A DNA stretch of 38,566 nt from an uncultured Clostridia bacterium (GCA_946623205.1 CAMOQV010000002.1:1-38566); one strand, 5' to 3'. Counted from the first letter of the stretch, positions 23,972 to 32,253 are shown. The notes: generated by a model not told the origin, from the sequence alone. Numbers and translations are program-made.

Positions 23972-26274
23972 AGAGATTTGCATTAGCGGGAAACCCAAAC
24001 TGTGGTAAAACAACATTGTTTAATTCTCTTACTGGATCTACAGCACATGTTGGTAACTGGCCAGGTGTTACAGTAGACAAGAGAGATGGTGTTTACAAAA
24101 AGTGCGCAGAACCTGTTAAGATTATTGACTTACCAGGCATTTATTCTTTGTCACCATATACACCAGAAGAATTAATTGCTAGAAATTATATATTGGATGA
24201 AAAGCCAGATTGCGTTATTAACATCGTAGATGCTACTAACTTAGAAAGAAACTTATACTTGACAACACAAATACTAGAAATGGATGTTCCTGTAGTTGTA
24301 GCGCTTAACATGATGGACGCAGTAAAGAAAAGTGGAGATTCTATCAACGCTAAATTGCTAGAAGAAAGACTTGGTGTTCCTGTTGTAGAAATATCTGCAT
24401 TAAAAGAAACTGGATTAAAAGAATTGATGGATAAAGCTTTCAACGAAAGCAAAAAGATTAGAGAAGGTTCAACAGTTTTGGAAACATCTCCTCTTGGCCA
24501 TTTAATTGGCGATGTAAAGATTGCGCTAAAGGGTCAAAATGTTGCCAATCCATTGTTCCATGCTGTAAAGCTTGTTGAACAAGATGAAATTGAAGCTAAC
24601 ATGCATAAAGAAACGCTTCCAATGGTTGAAGAATTTAAAAAGACATTTAATGATGAAATCTTTGGTGGTGATTTTGAAGCACTGGTTGCTGATGCTAGAT
24701 ATAAATATATCTCTTCAAACTTTGCTTCTGTATTATCTAAAAAATCTAAAGATACAACTAAGATGTCTAAATCAGATAAGGCAGATAAGGTATTAACTCA
24801 TAAATGGTGGGGTATTCCTATTTTCTTAGTAATCTTATTTGGTATTTTCCATTTAACATTCGGTGAAGATTTACTATTCTTAGGAAAGATTTTCTCATTG
24901 CCATCACTAGAAGACTTAGGACTTTTAAATGAAGATGGTGATCCAATTAATTTTGGTGTTAGAATTTTAGCTACATTCTACGATGGTGCTGTTATGTCGC
25001 CAGGCGTTTGGATTAATAATGTTTGGAACGACTTAATTGTCGGCGAATTCTTTGGATGGCTAGGTGGCCTTGTAGAAGAAAGTGGAATGGCACCTTGGGC
25101 AATCGGGTTAATTAACAACGGTATATTTGATGGTATTTCAGCAGTATTATCATTCTTACCACCAATCTTAGTATTGTTCTTATTCTTCTCAATTTTGGAA
25201 GATTCAGGATATATGGCTCGTATAGCATTTATCTTAGATAGAATGTTCAGAAGATTTGGTTTATCTGGTAGAGCATTTATGCCAATGATCATGGGCTTTG
25301 GATGTTCAGTTCCAGCTATGATTAATACAAGAACTTTAGCTGACGATAAAGAAAGAACAGCCACAGTAAGAGTTATCCCATTCTTCTCATGCGGTGCTAA
25401 ATTGCCAATCTTAACAGCAGTTGCAGGTGCTATCGTAGCATTCTTTGGAGTAGGTAATGCAGATGTTATAACATTTAGTATGTATTTGCTTGGTATTGTA
25501 ACAGCTATTGTATGTGTACTTTTGATGAGATCTACAACACTAAAGGGCGAAACACCTCCATTCATTATGGAATTACCAACATATCACGTTCCTCAATTTA
25601 AGAACTTGATGGCTCACCTTTGGGATAAGACAAAGCATTTCGTAAAGAAGGCATTCACAATTATCCTTGCATCTACAATCGTAATTTGGGCATTAACACA
25701 CTTCAGCTTCAACTGGACATTCCTAGAAGATGAACAAGTAAATGAAAGTATCTTAGCTGGTATTGCTCAATTAGTACAACCAATCTTTACACCACTTGGA
25801 TTTGGTTCACAATTAGGATCTTTAGGTTGGGTATTCGTTGTAGCTGCTGTAGCTGGTTTAATCGCTAAAGAAAACGTAATTGCTACATTCGCAACATTAG
25901 CTGCTTGTCTAGCTGCCGTAACAGGTCTAGATCTTGGAGGATTAGCAATTGATGCAGAAGATGGAATCGATGCTGTTCAAGCTATGATTCAAGCAACAGG
26001 AATTACAATCCCAGGATTGATAGCATTCATCGCATTCAATATGACAACAATTCCTTGCTTTGCAGCAGTAGCTACAGCAAAAGCTGAACTTGGTAACAAG
26101 TCAACATACCACTGGACATTAGTATTCTGGCTAGTAGCTTCATATGTAGTATCAGCAATCATATACACAGTTGGTTCTTGGTGGTGGACAATATTCATTT
26201 GGATGGTAGCTTGTGCCGGCTTAGTTGCATGCATCATTATGAGAAATAAAAAAGCAGCAAAGAGGTTGAATTAA
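23968..26274 (+). CDS. feoB: Ferrous iron transporter FeoB
   Basis: A 768-residue inner-membrane ferrous iron permease with an N-terminal G-protein domain. G1 is GNPNCGKT (8-15), G3 is DLPG (54-57) and G4 is NMMD (114-117); a helical regulatory domain follows up to about 270. The membrane part has the Gate motifs with the metal-facing cysteines in MIMGFGCSVPAM and FFSCGAKLPI. The C-terminal region (NMTTIPCFAAVATAKAELG) is typical. The length matches Firmicutes FeoB. It is coupled to feoA before it (ATGA) and to the Cys-rich gene after it (TAATG). Confidence 0.97.
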   Translation: MKRFALAGNPNCGKTTLFNSLTGSTAHVGNWPGVTVDKRDGVYKKCAEPVKIIDLPGIYSLSPYTPEELIARNYILDEKPDCVINIVDATNLERNLYLTTQILEMDVPVVVALNMMDAVKKSGDSINAKLLEERLGVPVVEISALKETGLKELMDKAFNESKKIREGSTVLETSPLGHLIGDVKIALKGQNVANPLFHAVKLVEQDEIEANMHKETLPMVEEFKKTFNDEIFGGDFEALVADARYKYISSNFASVLSKKSKDTTKMSKSDKADKVLTHKWWGIPIFLVILFGIFHLTFGEDLLFLGKIFSLPSLEDLGLLNEDGDPINFGVRILATFYDGAVMSPGVWINNVWNDLIVGEFFGWLGGLVEESGMAPWAIGLINNGIFDGISAVLSFLPPILVLFLFFSILEDSGYMARIAFILDRMFRRFGLSGRAFMPMIMGFGCSVPAMINTRTLADDKERTATVRVIPFFSCGAKLPILTAVAGAIVAFFGVGNADVITFSMYLLGIVTAIVCVLLMRSTTLKGETPPFIMELPTYHVPQFKNLMAHLWDKTKHFVKKAFTIILASTIVIWALTHFSFNWTFLEDEQVNESILAGIAQLVQPIFTPLGFGSQLGSLGWVFVVAAVAGLIAKENVIATFATLAACLAAVTGLDLGGLAIDAEDGIDAVQAMIQATGITIPGLIAFIAFNMTTIPCFAAVATAKAELGNKSTYHWTLVFWLVASYVVSAIIYTVGSWWWTIFIWMVACAGLVACIIMRNKKAAKRLN

Positions 26275-26435
26275 TGGGACCATTAGAAATATTGTTAATC
26301 GTAGCATGTGCAGCAATCGTAATAGGAGTAGTAGTTGCATCCATAGTAAAAAAGAAGCAAGGTAAAAGTTCTTGCGACTGTGGAGGAGACTGTGCGCATT
26401 GTGCAGCATGCAGATCACAAATAAATAAGAAATAA
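26274..26435 (+). CDS. FeoB-associated Cys-rich membrane protein
   Basis: A 53-residue protein. It begins MGPLEILLIVACAAIVIGVV, one membrane helix, followed by a lysine stop-transfer patch (VKKKQGK) and a cysteine cluster CDCGGDCAHCAAC. This matches the small FeoB-associated family found after feoB in many Firmicutes. These proteins are thought to assist FeoB, perhaps by binding iron, but their exact role is not known. The ATG overlaps the feoB stop (TAATG). It is the last gene of the operon, followed by a terminator. Confidence 0.9.
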   Translation: MGPLEILLIVACAAIVIGVVVASIVKKKQGKSSCDCGGDCAHCAACRSQINKK

Positions 26436-26460
26436 TGTAAGCCAATCACAAAAACACTTG

Positions 26461-26492
26461 AAAATACGAGCAGGATATCTTGCTCGTATTTT
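26461..26492 (+). terminator. Terminator of the feo operon
   Basis: AAAATACGAGCA pairs perfectly with TGCTCGTATTTT around an 8-base loop. The A-rich and T-rich arms mean it can act in both directions. Confidence 0.9.
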
Positions 26493-26512
26493 CTATATAG
26501 ATAGGCAATTTA

Positions 26513-26541
26513 TTGAAGTTCACAATATTTAATGATATAAT
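26513..26541 (+). promoter_or_regulatory. Promoter of the ZIP transporter gene
   Basis: TTGAAG (26513-26518), 17 bases, TATAAT (26536-26541), with a TGn extension of the -10 box (TG at 26533-26534). Confidence 0.75.
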
Positions 26542-26550
26542 GAATATGAA

Positions 26551-26570
26551 TATGAAATTTATTTCACATA
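26551..26570. promoter_or_regulatory. Operator copy 3 at the ZIP gene
   Basis: TATGAAA-TTTA-TTTCACATA. The core TGAAA (26553-26557), N4, TTTCA (26562-26566) starts 11 bases after the -10 box. This is nearly the same placement as operator copy 2 at feo (13 bases), so the same regulator probably controls both. Confidence 0.6.
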
Positions 26571-26589
26571 ATATAGGATAGGAGGTAAT

Positions 26590-27384
26590 ATGCCAGAATT
26601 TGTATATCCGTTAATTGGAATATCGCTAATATTTATATGTACAACTTTAGGCGCGCTTTTAGTGTTCTTTATTCGCAAAAAAGAAATATCTCCTAAATGG
26701 AATATCATATTTATGGGATTTGCAGCTGGCGTAATGTTTTCTGCATCATTCTTCTCGCTAATTAAGCCTGCATTAGAGGCGGAAATTACATATATGCCAA
26801 ATTGGGCTGTTGTTGGGCTTTCAATAATACTTGGTGCAGGATTTTTATGGTTAATAGATAAATTAGTTCCACATTTCCATGCTAACGAAAATAAAGAAGA
26901 AGGTATTAACGCAAAGGGGTTATCTAAGACTTCGAAAATGTTTTTAGCAGTAACAATCCATAATGTTCCAGAAGGATTGTCTGTCGGAATAGCATTTGGT
27001 GTTGCGTTATCTCAAACTAATAATTTATCTTTACTAATGGGAGCTTTATTGTTGGCTGTAGGTATTGGTATTCAAAATATACCAGAAGGAGCTGTTGTCT
27101 CTTTGCCAATAAAAGGGGAAACAGGCTCTTCTGGTAAAGCATTTTTATTTGGTATGTTATCTGGAATTGTAGAACCAATAGCGGCGGTAATTGGCTTATT
27201 CTTAGCAATGCAAATACAGGGTATAATGCCATGGGCTTTAGCATTTGCTGCAGGATGCATGATTTATGTTGTTGCTGAAGAAATGATTCCGGAAATGGCA
27301 AGTGATGGACAAAATCATTATGGAGTTTGGGCTTTCTTTATTGGCTTTGTAGTTATGCTTGCGCTAGATTGCATACAAATATAG
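26590..27384 (+). CDS. ZIP-family metal transporter
   Basis: A 264-residue membrane protein with about eight helices. The metal-binding helices are clear: VTIHNVPEGLSVGIAFG (about 119-135) with the His and Glu ligands, and GIQNIPEGAVVSLPI (about 160-174). CMIYVVAEEMIPE lies near the end. A histidine-containing loop (PHFHANE) lies between helices 3 and 4, where ZIP proteins often bind metal. It imports zinc, iron or similar divalent metals; it is most like the GufA/ZupT branch. TAGGAGGTAAT precedes the ATG. It is transcribed alone, with a hairpin after it. The shared operator with feo favours a role in iron supply. Confidence 0.93.
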   Translation: MPEFVYPLIGISLIFICTTLGALLVFFIRKKEISPKWNIIFMGFAAGVMFSASFFSLIKPALEAEITYMPNWAVVGLSIILGAGFLWLIDKLVPHFHANENKEEGINAKGLSKTSKMFLAVTIHNVPEGLSVGIAFGVALSQTNNLSLLMGALLLAVGIGIQNIPEGAVVSLPIKGETGSSGKAFLFGMLSGIVEPIAAVIGLFLAMQIQGIMPWALAFAAGCMIYVVAEEMIPEMASDGQNHYGVWAFFIGFVVMLALDCIQI

Positions 27385-27422
27385 TGAAAGGAAAACTTCA
27401 TAATTATACTTCTCATATGACC

Positions 27423-27470
27423 AAAGGGAACTCGCAATTGAAATTTAACTATTGTGAGTTCTCTTTATTT
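27423..27470 (+). terminator. Terminator after the ZIP gene
   Basis: A 16-bp stem (27423-27438 with 27451-27466, two G-U pairs) with a 12-base loop, followed by the T-rich ATTTT. Confidence 0.8.
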
Positions 27471-27555
27471 TGAGAAATATAAAAGAAGTCGTATTTGCGA
27501 AAATATGCCAAAATGTGTTAGTTTCTAGCCCCTATATTTATATCCGCGCGATTAC

Positions 27556-27585
27556 TTGCAATAATAAATATGATAATGATATAAT
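27556..27585 (+). promoter_or_regulatory. Promoter of the glycosyltransferase operon
   Basis: TTGCAA (27556-27561), 18 bases, TATAAT (27580-27585), with a TGn extension of the -10 box. An AGGAG site follows before the ATG at 27612. Confidence 0.7.
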
Positions 27586-27611
27586 AGCCACGTCAAACAT
27601 AGGAGTACATA

Positions 27612-28748
27612 ATGAAAATAGTAGTTGTTATTGATTATTTTGGAAAAACAACCAACGGAACTACGATGACTGCAAGACATCTTGTTTCAAGATTAAGAGC
27701 AAAGGGTCATGATGTTAGAGTGTTAACAGGAATAGGAAATGACTGGGAAGGAGTTTACGCAACTGGTATAGATAAAGGATTTTTACCATTATATTGGGCA
27801 TGTAAAGCTCATGGCTTTATAATGGCCAAAGTTAACTGGAAAATAATTAAAGAGGCATTAGAAGGAGCAGATGTTGTTCATTTCTTAACCCCATTCCATT
27901 TCAGTAGAAGAATTAAGATATATTGTGATAAGCATGGAATTGCGACAACTTCAGCATTCCATGTTCAACCAGAAAATATAACATCAAGTATTTATTTAGG
28001 AAAATGGAAAGCTCTAAACAGTTGGATTTATAAGTTATACAAGGATTATTTCTATAGAAAATTTGATGTTATCCACTGTCCATCTCAAATGATTGCCAAT
28101 CAATTAGCTAGTCATGGTTATAAGGCAGAATTAAAAGTAATATCTAATGGTATTGCTCCTAAATTCCATCCAATAGAAGCTCAAAGACCAGAAGAATATA
28201 AAGATTATTATTTAATTGCTATGGTTGGAAGAATCTCTAGAGAAAAGAGACAAGACCTTCTTATAAAAGCAATTGCACATTCAAAATATGCAGATAAGAT
28301 TAAATTGTTATTGCCAGGTAGCGGTCCATGGTTAATGGATATTAGGAATATGGCAAAGAAATATTTAAAGAACGAAGCATATATTGGTTGGATGCAACAA
28401 GAAGATTTAATTAAAGTTTTGAATTATTTAGATTTATATGTACATGCTTCAGATGTAGAAATAGAAGCTATTTCTTGTATGGAAGCCTTCGCTTGTGGTA
28501 TGGTTCCAGTTATCTCAGATAGTCCAATTAGTGCTACTAGCCAATTTGCCTTAACAGAGAATAATAAATTCAAGGCTGGCGATTATAAGGACTTAAGTGC
28601 TAAAATAGATTATTGGATAGAGCATGACGAAGAGAAGAAGGCGTTATCTAAGCAATATGTTGAGTATGCAAAACAATATGCCGTAGATAAGTGCGTTGAT
28701 CAATTAGAGAATATGCTTATCGAGGAATATAATAAAAAGCATGTGTAA
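27612..28748 (+). CDS. GT4-family glycosyltransferase
   Basis: A 378-residue GT-B fold enzyme. The N-terminal acceptor half begins KIVVVIDYFGKTTNGTTMTA, a glycine/threonine loop typical of lipid-acting GT4 enzymes, and contains VVHFLTPFHFSRR. The C-terminal donor half has ISNGIAPKFHP, MVGRISREKRQDLLIKAI and the E-x7-E-like segment DVEIEAISCMEAFACGMVPVIS that binds the nucleotide sugar. It resembles diacylglycerol glucosyltransferases. The neighbouring acyltransferase gene overlaps its last eight bases, so membrane glycolipid synthesis is likely. Sugar and acceptor are not proven. Confidence 0.88.
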   Translation: MKIVVVIDYFGKTTNGTTMTARHLVSRLRAKGHDVRVLTGIGNDWEGVYATGIDKGFLPLYWACKAHGFIMAKVNWKIIKEALEGADVVHFLTPFHFSRRIKIYCDKHGIATTSAFHVQPENITSSIYLGKWKALNSWIYKLYKDYFYRKFDVIHCPSQMIANQLASHGYKAELKVISNGIAPKFHPIEAQRPEEYKDYYLIAMVGRISREKRQDLLIKAIAHSKYADKIKLLLPGSGPWLMDIRNMAKKYLKNEAYIGWMQQEDLIKVLNYLDLYVHASDVEIEAISCMEAFACGMVPVISDSPISATSQFALTENNKFKAGDYKDLSAKIDYWIEHDEEKKALSKQYVEYAKQYAVDKCVDQLENMLIEEYNKKHV

Positions 28749-29571
28749 GAAAAACATACCAGTAAAGACAATATATTACAAAGATGAGTTGAATGATGAT
28801 TTTGCTTCAACTCAAGATATGGCAAAGAAACAAATCGACGAGAAGTATAATTACTTCAAAGTCGATAAGTTTTTTTTAAAGGCATTATCTAAAACTTTGT
28901 ATTATATTTTAGCAAAGCCAGTTTTGTGGCTTTTAAATAAAATTATCTTTAATTTAAAATTCGTTAACAAAAAGGTGTTTAGACAACGCGGCAAAAAGGG
29001 TTGCTTTATATATGCTAACCACACTAATTATTTGCCAGATGCAACTGTTGGATCTCTAGTTCATTGGGGCCAAAACCAAGTTGTATGTGGCTCTGAACCA
29101 GTAACAATTCCTGTAATTGGTCCGCTTGTTGCCGGAGTAGGCGCATTGCCTTTAGGAAATACAATATCTGCAAAAAAGAATTTTATGAAATTTATGAAAT
29201 CAAGATTGGACAAAAATGATTCTATATCAATTTATCCAGAAGCTCATATTTGGCCATATTTTACTGGCGTTAGAAATTTCATCCCAGGTTCTATGGCATA
29301 TCCATGTGAATATAATGTTCCATCATTTTCAATAACAATGTGCTATCAAAAGAAGAAGTTCTCAAAATCTCCAAAGATGATAGCTATATGTGATGGGCCA
29401 TTCTATCCAGATTTAGAATTACCTAAAAAAGAACGCATAAATAAATTGCGTGATGAGATTTATAATACGATGTTAGAGAATACTAAAAAGTATTCAACCT
29501 ATGAATATTATAAATACATAAAACAAGATGAAGATAAAATAGAAGAAGAAAAAGTTGAGGCTGTTACATAA
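28741..29571 (+). CDS. PlsC-like glycerophospholipid acyltransferase
   Basis: A 276-residue lysophosphatidate-type acyltransferase. After an N-terminal part with a hydrophobic segment (about 48-70), the active-site motif reads ANHTNYLPDA near residues 95-104. The His and Asp are separated by five residues, not four as in standard PlsC (HX4D). The third motif is SIYPEAHIWPYF instead of the usual EGTRS. Both variants look like a divergent clostridial branch rather than decay, because the surrounding pattern is intact. The start ATG overlaps the glycosyltransferase end; GAGGAA lies 14 bases upstream. The last codons lie inside the terminator hairpin. Confidence 0.8.
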   Translation: MCKKNIPVKTIYYKDELNDDFASTQDMAKKQIDEKYNYFKVDKFFLKALSKTLYYILAKPVLWLLNKIIFNLKFVNKKVFRQRGKKGCFIYANHTNYLPDATVGSLVHWGQNQVVCGSEPVTIPVIGPLVAGVGALPLGNTISAKKNFMKFMKSRLDKNDSISIYPEAHIWPYFTGVRNFIPGSMAYPCEYNVPSFSITMCYQKKKFSKSPKMIAICDGPFYPDLELPKKERINKLRDEIYNTMLENTKKYSTYEYYKYIKQDEDKIEEEKVEAVT

Positions 29572-29583
29572 CAGCCTCATATT
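29557..29583. terminator. Bidirectional terminator between convergent genes
   Basis: GAGGCTGTTA and TAACAGCCTC form a perfect 10-bp stem (29557-29566 with 29569-29578). T runs lie on both sides, read outward on each strand. It overlaps the end of the acyltransferase gene and serves both convergent genes. Confidence 0.88.
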
Positions 29584-29584
29584 T

Positions 29585-30559
29585 TTATTGTTGAGCTTTA
29601 TCTGAATTGAACAGATCTTCTATTATTTTTGCAAATGCAATTGAGTTTTGATGTGTCCATTCTTCGCATTCTAGTTTGCCTTCTTGTATGGCTTTTTTGC
29701 TTGCAATTAATTCATACTCAAATCCGCCATATTTTGGCTTAGTCCATTTACAAGAAGTCAAAATGCCATATTTGTTTTTAGTTGTAATAAGGTTTGGACA
29801 ATTTACCATATCTATGTTCATTTTTCCTTTATCGCCCTCAATTTTAACCGTTAGAGATAGTTTGGATGTGCCATCAACTTTACAGATGCCCTTAGCACCA
29901 TTTTTGTAATTAAATGTTAAATCTTCTTTTATATCTACGCCATCTTTATATACGATATTGTTAACGTCATATGATTCATAATCAAAGCCTAATGTTCTAA
30001 ACACGAAAGATACTGGGTAGATTCCGATGTCCATTAATACACCGCCACCTAGGGCTCTAGATGTAACACGTTCTTTATGCATCAAAGGAACCATAAATTT
30101 TGCAGTCATAGATTTGATGTTTCCAATTTTCTTTTTCGTATATAGCAATTCTTGAATATATTTTCTTGAAGGCATAAAGCTAGTCCACAATGCTTCAGAT
30201 ATAAATACACCAGCTTCCTCGAACTTTTTATAAATACTTTGAGTGTCTTTTAAAGAAGTTGTTAGTGCCTTTTCGCATAAAACTGGCTTTTTGTATTTTA
30301 AACACAATTCCATTTGCTCTAAATGTACAGAGTGTGGAGTAGAGATGTATACCATATCTACATTCTCATCTTTCAACATATCCTCATATGAATAATATGC
30401 TTTTTGAAAACCATATTTTTCTTTGAATGCTTCAGCTTTATCTTTTGATCTTGAAGCAACTGCGTAATTACAAAATCCTGGCAATCTTTTAATTGTCGAA
30501 GCCATCTTGTTAGCAATGTGGCCAGGTCCTATTAATCCAATTCTTAGTTCCTTTTCCAT
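29585..30559 (-). CDS. Gfo/Idh/MocA-family oxidoreductase
   Basis: A 324-residue NAD(P)-dependent oxidoreductase. The N-terminal Rossmann fold has RIGLIGPGHIANKMASTIKR, and the signature VLCEKALTTSLKD (EKP-like, here EKA) follows near residue 97. The C-terminal domain has GGGVLMDIGIYPVSFVFRTLG, with the Asp and Tyr usual in the active site (H replaced by Y in DIGIYP). Such enzymes oxidise or reduce sugars and sugar derivatives, or act as trans-dihydrobenzenediol-dehydrogenase-like enzymes. The start ATG at 30559 has GAGAGG upstream; a TTG four codons earlier overlaps it. It is transcribed alone; the substrate is unknown. Confidence 0.92.
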   Translation of the reverse strand: MEKELRIGLIGPGHIANKMASTIKRLPGFCNYAVASRSKDKAEAFKEKYGFQKAYYSYEDMLKDENVDMVYISTPHSVHLEQMELCLKYKKPVLCEKALTTSLKDTQSIYKKFEEAGVFISEALWTSFMPSRKYIQELLYTKKKIGNIKSMTAKFMVPLMHKERVTSRALGGGVLMDIGIYPVSFVFRTLGFDYESYDVNNIVYKDGVDIKEDLTFNYKNGAKGICKVDGTSKLSLTVKIEGDKGKMNIDMVNCPNLITTKNKYGILTSCKWTKPKYGGFEYELIASKKAIQEGKLECEEWTHQNSIAFAKIIEDLFNSDKAQQ

Positions 30560-30682
30560 ATAACCTCTCAAGTATTTAGATTAGTTATATCATAAATAAA
30601 AAATAATAATTTTACAAGATTAAATTAAATGCACATATATTCTAGTAAAATTAGAGTTATAATATTATTAATACTAGATGCT

Positions 30683-30713
30683 GCACTTAAAGATTTTTTA
30701 AGTGCGCTTTTTT
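30683..30713 (+). terminator. Terminator-like hairpin just before a gene
   Basis: GCACTTAAA (30683-30691) pairs perfectly with TTTAAGTGC (30697-30705), followed by six T at 30708-30713. It lies only a few bases before the start of the Vps62 gene. It could be an attenuator or a barrier to read-through from upstream. Confidence 0.6.
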
Positions 30714-30716
30714 ATA

Positions 30717-32192
30717 ATGATTAAAATGTGTATTAGTAAAAAGAGATTTTGGGTTATTGTTATTGCATATTTACTTTTGGTGGTAGTTATTTTATCTACT
30801 GTCATTTTTGTGCTTAATTCGTCGTATACCTATTCACCAGTTCATGCAGATAGAATGATAAAAGAAGGGGAGATGTGTGAATTAACAATAGAATATAATG
30901 GTGCAAAAGGTAAGCCAGATAAAGAAGTTATCTATGTTGAGGCGTTCTCAACTTATAATTTTCCAGAAATAGAAAGAGATGGATTTAAATTCTTTTGTTG
31001 GTTTTGCAACTTTGTTGCATGTAAAGATTCTGTAGAGATAAGATCTAAAAAAATTAGAGCAATAGCTCAATTTGAAAAAGACTATTCTTTAGTTAATGCA
31101 CCATGCGCAATTTATAATTCAAATACTGCTTTTGATGAATTTGAAGTGGGAGATTATCCTTCTATAAATAAAAAAGTTAAAGATGTTTATTTAGATGGAG
31201 GTTATAAGGCCATTATTTATTCAAAAGAAAATTTTAAAGGAAAACAAACAGAAGTTTATTATCAAGGCGTTTATTCAGGCAAAATCGGTTCTATGAAAGT
31301 AGAAAAATTATCTACAAATAGAGTAAAGATTAATGAATTGAATGACGAAACAAAATATGATCTTTTAAAATCGTATGCGCCAAGATTTTGGTGGGATGAA
31401 GATGAACAGTATTATGCATCTTCTGTTGAATTTGCTTTGCAAAATTTAACTCGTACTTTATCTCCAGATGGATATATGGGTGTGATTTCAGATTTGGATT
31501 CTCCAAACTATAAATCAGATTATTTGTATGGTGATAAGCAAAACATGAAAACATATGGTTTTATTGTAGAAAAAGAATATAAGTATTTAGATCTTTGCTA
31601 TTATCTTTATTTCCCATACAATAAAGCAAAAGAAATGTTCGGTATAGAATTTGGTAACCATATTGGCGATTGGGAACATTTAAATGTTAGATTGCTTTTA
31701 GATAAAGACGGGGAAGATTGGTATATAACGCCGATATTTGCGCAATATAGTATCCATAGTGAAAGAATATATATGCCTTGGGAGAATGTGCCAAAAATTG
31801 ATAATACACATCCTGTTGGCTATATTGCAAATGGAAGCCATGGCATTTGGCCATATGCAGGAAAGAATGTATACAAAGATTTGTTTATAATAAAACTTTC
31901 AGATGTATGTTCTGAAGGCGAGGCTTGGGATACTTGGGAAGGAAACAGTTTAGAAACATATTCATATGACGCTCTAACTTGGTCTGGAAAGGGGATAGGG
32001 AATAGCGAGTGGAATACTTGTTTTGACCATGATTTTTATAACGAAAACTCAAATGCAATAATTAGATGGGGTAATTATGGGTTTGATTATCCAGTCCAAT
32101 TATATCCAAGACTGCAAAATGCGCCAGAAGGGCCAACTTGTAAAAAGAGCGTATTTAATTATTTCACAATGGATACAAAATTCGTTTATTAA
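30717..32192 (+). CDS. Membrane-anchored protein with crystallin-like and Vps62 domains
   Basis: About 491 residues. A basic N-terminus and one membrane helix (FWVIVIAYLLLVVVILSTVI) act as anchor or signal. A beta-rich segment resembling InlB-type B repeats follows (LTIEYNGAKG, IERDGFKFFCWF, IRAIAQFEKDYS). Then comes a beta/gamma-crystallin-like unit (AIIYSKENFKGKQTEVYYQG, KIGSMKVEKL). The C-terminal half is a Vps62-type domain: YAPRFWWDEDEQYYASSVEF, GNHIGDWEHLNVRLL and VGYIANGSHGIWPYAGKNVY. The function of such domains in bacteria is unclear. No ribosome binding site is visible. ATG 30717 is used here; ATG 30726 would give a leaderless mRNA from TATAAT at 30713-30718. Confidence 0.78.
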   Translation: MIKMCISKKRFWVIVIAYLLLVVVILSTVIFVLNSSYTYSPVHADRMIKEGEMCELTIEYNGAKGKPDKEVIYVEAFSTYNFPEIERDGFKFFCWFCNFVACKDSVEIRSKKIRAIAQFEKDYSLVNAPCAIYNSNTAFDEFEVGDYPSINKKVKDVYLDGGYKAIIYSKENFKGKQTEVYYQGVYSGKIGSMKVEKLSTNRVKINELNDETKYDLLKSYAPRFWWDEDEQYYASSVEFALQNLTRTLSPDGYMGVISDLDSPNYKSDYLYGDKQNMKTYGFIVEKEYKYLDLCYYLYFPYNKAKEMFGIEFGNHIGDWEHLNVRLLLDKDGEDWYITPIFAQYSIHSERIYMPWENVPKIDNTHPVGYIANGSHGIWPYAGKNVYKDLFIIKLSDVCSEGEAWDTWEGNSLETYSYDALTWSGKGIGNSEWNTCFDHDFYNENSNAIIRWGNYGFDYPVQLYPRLQNAPEGPTCKKSVFNYFTMDTKFVY

Positions 32193-32199
32193 TCTCTTC

Positions 32200-32229
32200 A
32201 TTGCATACAATGCAATAATAAGTTAGAAT
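32200..32229 (+). promoter_or_regulatory. Promoter and palindromic operator of the GH26 gene
   Basis: TTGCAT (32201-32206), 17 bases, TAGAAT (32224-32229). A perfect palindrome, ATTGCAT-ACA-ATGCAAT (32200-32216), covers the -35 box, and another TGCAAT half-site lies at about 32235. A sugar-responsive repressor could bind here. Confidence 0.6.
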
Positions 32230-32253
32230 TGAAGTGCAATAAAAGGGAAGATT

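Noticed and set aside
24978..25565. 195-codon open frame on the minus strand
   Set aside because: It lies wholly inside feoB on the opposite strand, has no binding site, and its composition follows from the feoB codons.
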